A stretch of DNA of 64,000 nt, from assembly GCF_000808535.1 (NCBI RefSeq), contig NZ_JWLV01000001.1, positions 434,001-498,000 on the forward strand, written 5' to 3'. Of this stretch, positions 62,081 through 64,000 are shown piece by piece. A program made the translations under genes and the position numbers. The notes beneath the pieces were generated by a model. It had not been told where the DNA came from and ran no database searches. It saw only the letters and a list, made by a program, of their open reading frames with translations. Positions within the stretch are counted from its first letter, which is position 1, and each line of letters begins with the position of its first letter. The DNA is from Vibrio sinaloensis. Lineage in GTDB: Bacteria > Pseudomonadota > Gammaproteobacteria > Enterobacterales > Vibrionaceae.

Positions 62081-63234
62081 AAGGCGCTTATGTGTGTTCA
62101 GACAGAGGAGTGCCAGCTTTCGGCACCAAAGGATGCTCACTTCATATACAGGAAGTGATTCGAGCGATGAGAAACAAAGGCGTGGAGCTGTCACTGTTTG
62201 CGGCGGCCAGCGGAGACCAATGTCCGAACGACCTAGCGAGCGTAGAGTTTCACAAAGTACGCCACACCAAAATTCGCGATCGCTCCCTGCGTGAGCAGTC
62301 GGATATTCGCGACAATGATGAGACCATTCGCCAGCTTAGCCGATACGCGCCCTATGAGTTTGTCTACGAGCGCTACTCACTATGGTCGCACGCTGGAATG
62401 AGTTATGGGCATCAACACGGCTTGCCCACCATTTTGGAAGTCAACGCCCCTTTGATAGAGGAGCAAAAGAAATACCGCAGTCTCTGTGATGAGCGAGCAG
62501 CGCGTTACATTTCTCAGATCTGTTTTGATCATGCTGACACCATCATTGCCGTGTCGGAACATGTTGCCGATTACCTCAATGAGTTTGCCGAAGCGCGCGG
62601 GAAAGTGCACGTGCTACCCAATGGCGTCAACGTTGATACCATCAAAAAACGATCGCTCCCCCACGCTCAAAACCACAAAACAACCATTGGTTTTGTGGGC
62701 ACGCTAAAGCCTTGGCACGGTGTCGACTTACTGATAGAGGCGTTTTCCTTAGTCCTACGCTTGCACCCTGAATGCCACCTACTGATCGTGGGAGATGGGC
62801 CAGAGAAGCAAAAATTGGAGAGCTTGGTTCACCAACTCAATATCGACTCATCTGTCACGTTTACAGGAGCAATTTCCCCAGAAAATATTCCTAGCTACTA
62901 TCAACAAATGGACATTGCGGTTGCGCCCTATCCAAAACAGCCCGCGTTTTACTTCTCTCCGTTAAAAATCTACGAATATATGGCAGCAGGCTTACCGACG
63001 GTGTCCTCCAATCTGGGGCAGATCAACACCATATTGACCCATGGCGAAACCGGGCTTTTGTACGATGCCGAACACCCAGAGGCCCTGCTGTTTTCGCTCT
63101 CACACTTGATTCAAAATCGAACGGTCAGAGAAACACTTGGTAGACGCGCCCGAATTGAGGCTGAAAACAAACACAGCTGGTCATTGAGGGTGCAGTCTAT
63201 ACTCTCTTTAGCAGGGGTTTCAGAGGTGGCTTAA
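62077..63234 (+). CDS. Glycosyltransferase family 4 (second)
   Basis: 385 residues. TKGCSLHIQEVIRAM at the N-terminus, VLPNGVNVDTIKK, IGFVGTLKPWHGVDLLIEAF, HLLIVGDGPEKQKLE and the donor motif FYFSPLKIYEYMAAGLPTVSSNLGQI. It has the standard GT-B two-domain layout. Its ATG overlaps the previous stop (ATGA), and its TAA overlaps the next ATG (TAATG), so translation of the operon is tightly coupled. Substrates unknown. Confidence 0.92.
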   Translation: MKGAYVCSDRGVPAFGTKGCSLHIQEVIRAMRNKGVELSLFAAASGDQCPNDLASVEFHKVRHTKIRDRSLREQSDIRDNDETIRQLSRYAPYEFVYERYSLWSHAGMSYGHQHGLPTILEVNAPLIEEQKKYRSLCDERAARYISQICFDHADTIIAVSEHVADYLNEFAEARGKVHVLPNGVNVDTIKKRSLPHAQNHKTTIGFVGTLKPWHGVDLLIEAFSLVLRLHPECHLLIVGDGPEKQKLESLVHQLNIDSSVTFTGAISPENIPSYYQQMDIAVAPYPKQPAFYFSPLKIYEYMAAGLPTVSSNLGQINTILTHGETGLLYDAEHPEALLFSLSHLIQNRTVRETLGRRARIEAENKHSWSLRVQSILSLAGVSEVA

Positions 63235-64000
63235 TGGCCAGGCCAAAAGGGATTAAACAAAGCTTACCCGGGCTGATTAAATTTGCTCAATATACTCAGC
63301 CTTACATTCGTGAAAAACGCGGGTTAATCTTTTTAGCCTTTGCTTGTTTGTTCGCCCAAGCGGCACTGAGAATGGTCGAACCTTGGCCACTTAAGTTCAT
63401 TATTGATCGTCTGGTGATCAGTAACCCAAGTAGTAAAGAACACTTTCAGCCTCTCGCAGCGCTCAACCCTATCGAATACATCGCGTGGTTTGCGGTCATT
63501 TTAGTCGTCATCACTATGCTGCGTGCCATTGTCACCTACATTGCCACCATCAGCATGGCCGTTGCGGGCAATCACATCATCATTCGCCTTCGAGAAAAGC
63601 TGTTCACCCACCTACAAGGGCTATCGGTGCTCTATCACCAAAAGCAGCGCAGTGGCGATCTGATCGTTCGGTTAATCGGCGACATGGGAATGATTAAGGA
63701 AGTCTCTGTAACCGCTATTGTCCCACTACTTAGCAGTGGGCTTATTTTTGTGCTCATCTTATCCGTGATGTTGTGGCTGAACTGGCAACTTGCTTTGATC
63801 GCGTTAATTCCCCTTCCCATTCTTTGGCTAGTGACGCTAAGCAAAAGTAAACGCATTCATTCCGTGGCCAAGAAGAATCGCCAAAGAGAGGGGGACATGG
63901 CCGCCACCGCCGCGGAATCCATTGGTGCGATTAAATCCGTTCAAGCGCTTAAAATCGAAAATCGATTTGGTGATTCTTTTCGACAAGCAAACAGTAAGAG
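63234..64000 (+). CDS. ABC exporter, membrane-domain fragment (runs off right edge)
   Basis: The reading frame starts at ATG 63234 (TAATG overlap) and stays open for 255 codons to the window edge. The visible part is an ABC transporter type 1 membrane domain: a basic start, TM1 near RGLIFLAFACLFAQAAL, TM2 near IAWFAVILVVITML, the segment HIIIRLREKLFTHLQGLSVLYHQKQRSGDLIVRLIGDM typical of ABCB/MsbA-like half-transporters, and two more TM segments. The nucleotide-binding domain lies beyond the edge. It probably exports the product of the three glycosyltransferases. Confidence 0.88.
   Translation, partial: MARPKGIKQSLPGLIKFAQYTQPYIREKRGLIFLAFACLFAQAALRMVEPWPLKFIIDRLVISNPSSKEHFQPLAALNPIEYIAWFAVILVVITMLRAIVTYIATISMAVAGNHIIIRLREKLFTHLQGLSVLYHQKQRSGDLIVRLIGDMGMIKEVSVTAIVPLLSSGLIFVLILSVMLWLNWQLALIALIPLPILWLVTLSKSKRIHSVAKKNRQREGDMAATAAESIGAIKSVQALKIENRFGDSFRQANSK

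Noticed and set aside
1..64000. CRISPR arrays, rRNA, tRNA, transposases, prophage genes
   Set aside because: Looked for while reading; no repeat-spacer pattern, tRNA-like cloverleaf, transposase or phage structural gene was recognised.

Overview
The window looks like a piece of a Vibrio genome, most likely the second chromosome of a Harveyi-clade species (V. parahaemolyticus / V. alginolyticus type). The diagnostic blocks are an scrABC swarming/capsule signalling operon beside kbl-tdh, a chromosomal Qnr pentapeptide protein, and many paralogous c-di-GMP enzymes. No species can be named from sequence reading alone. I saw no rRNA, tRNA, CRISPR array, insertion sequence or integron array.

Layout. 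1-7.3 kb: an operon of exported proteins with two lipoproteins, alpha-carbonic anhydrase, an Xre/RES toxin-antitoxin pair with a clear operator, then loosely spaced accessory-looking genes (LysE exporter, GNAT, P-loop kinase, LprI-like protein). 7.5-15.5 kb: kbl-tdh threonine catabolism, scrABC and a 37-residue membrane protein. 15.5-25.7 kb: a LysR regulator, cytochrome b562, a YcdX-type PHP hydrolase, a large sensory HD-GYP protein and the zwf-pgl-gnd pentose phosphate operon. 25.7-33 kb: a sigma-54 activator divergent from an aldehyde dehydrogenase, with visible enhancer sites and a -24/-12 promoter, then small envelope proteins, a TauE exporter and an EEP-family enzyme. 33-38 kb: a Cache-GGDEF-EAL protein, a BCCT transporter and a probable small RNA. 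38-49 kb: two RND efflux operons facing each other around a mini YadA-type adhesin. 49.4-56.4 kb: a 50-residue protein, HAD phosphatase, YitT, a periplasmic-binding-protein/GGDEF pair, Qnr, MsrA, an AEC carrier and SoxR with its box. 56.6-64 kb: a double-HD (HD-GYP) protein coupled to a chemoreceptor-like protein ending in a hemerythrin, then a glycosyltransferase/ABC-exporter operon running off the right edge.

How the genes fit together. Second-messenger control dominates: one GGDEF protein, two GGDEF-EAL proteins and two HD-GYP proteins lie within 48 kb. Two of the cyclases (ScrC and the protein at 51.0 kb) are each encoded directly after a periplasmic binding protein, which suggests that ligand sensing is passed to a membrane cyclase. 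Stress and detoxification functions (carbonic anhydrase, aldehyde dehydrogenase, RND pumps, SoxR, MsrA, Qnr, pentose phosphate NADPH supply) fill most of the rest.

Least explained items: the orphan promoter-terminator unit at 37.8-38.0 kb, the HD-GYP/MCP-hemerythrin pair, the second binding-protein/GGDEF operon, the glycosyltransferase operon, and two small proteins with good ribosome binding sites.
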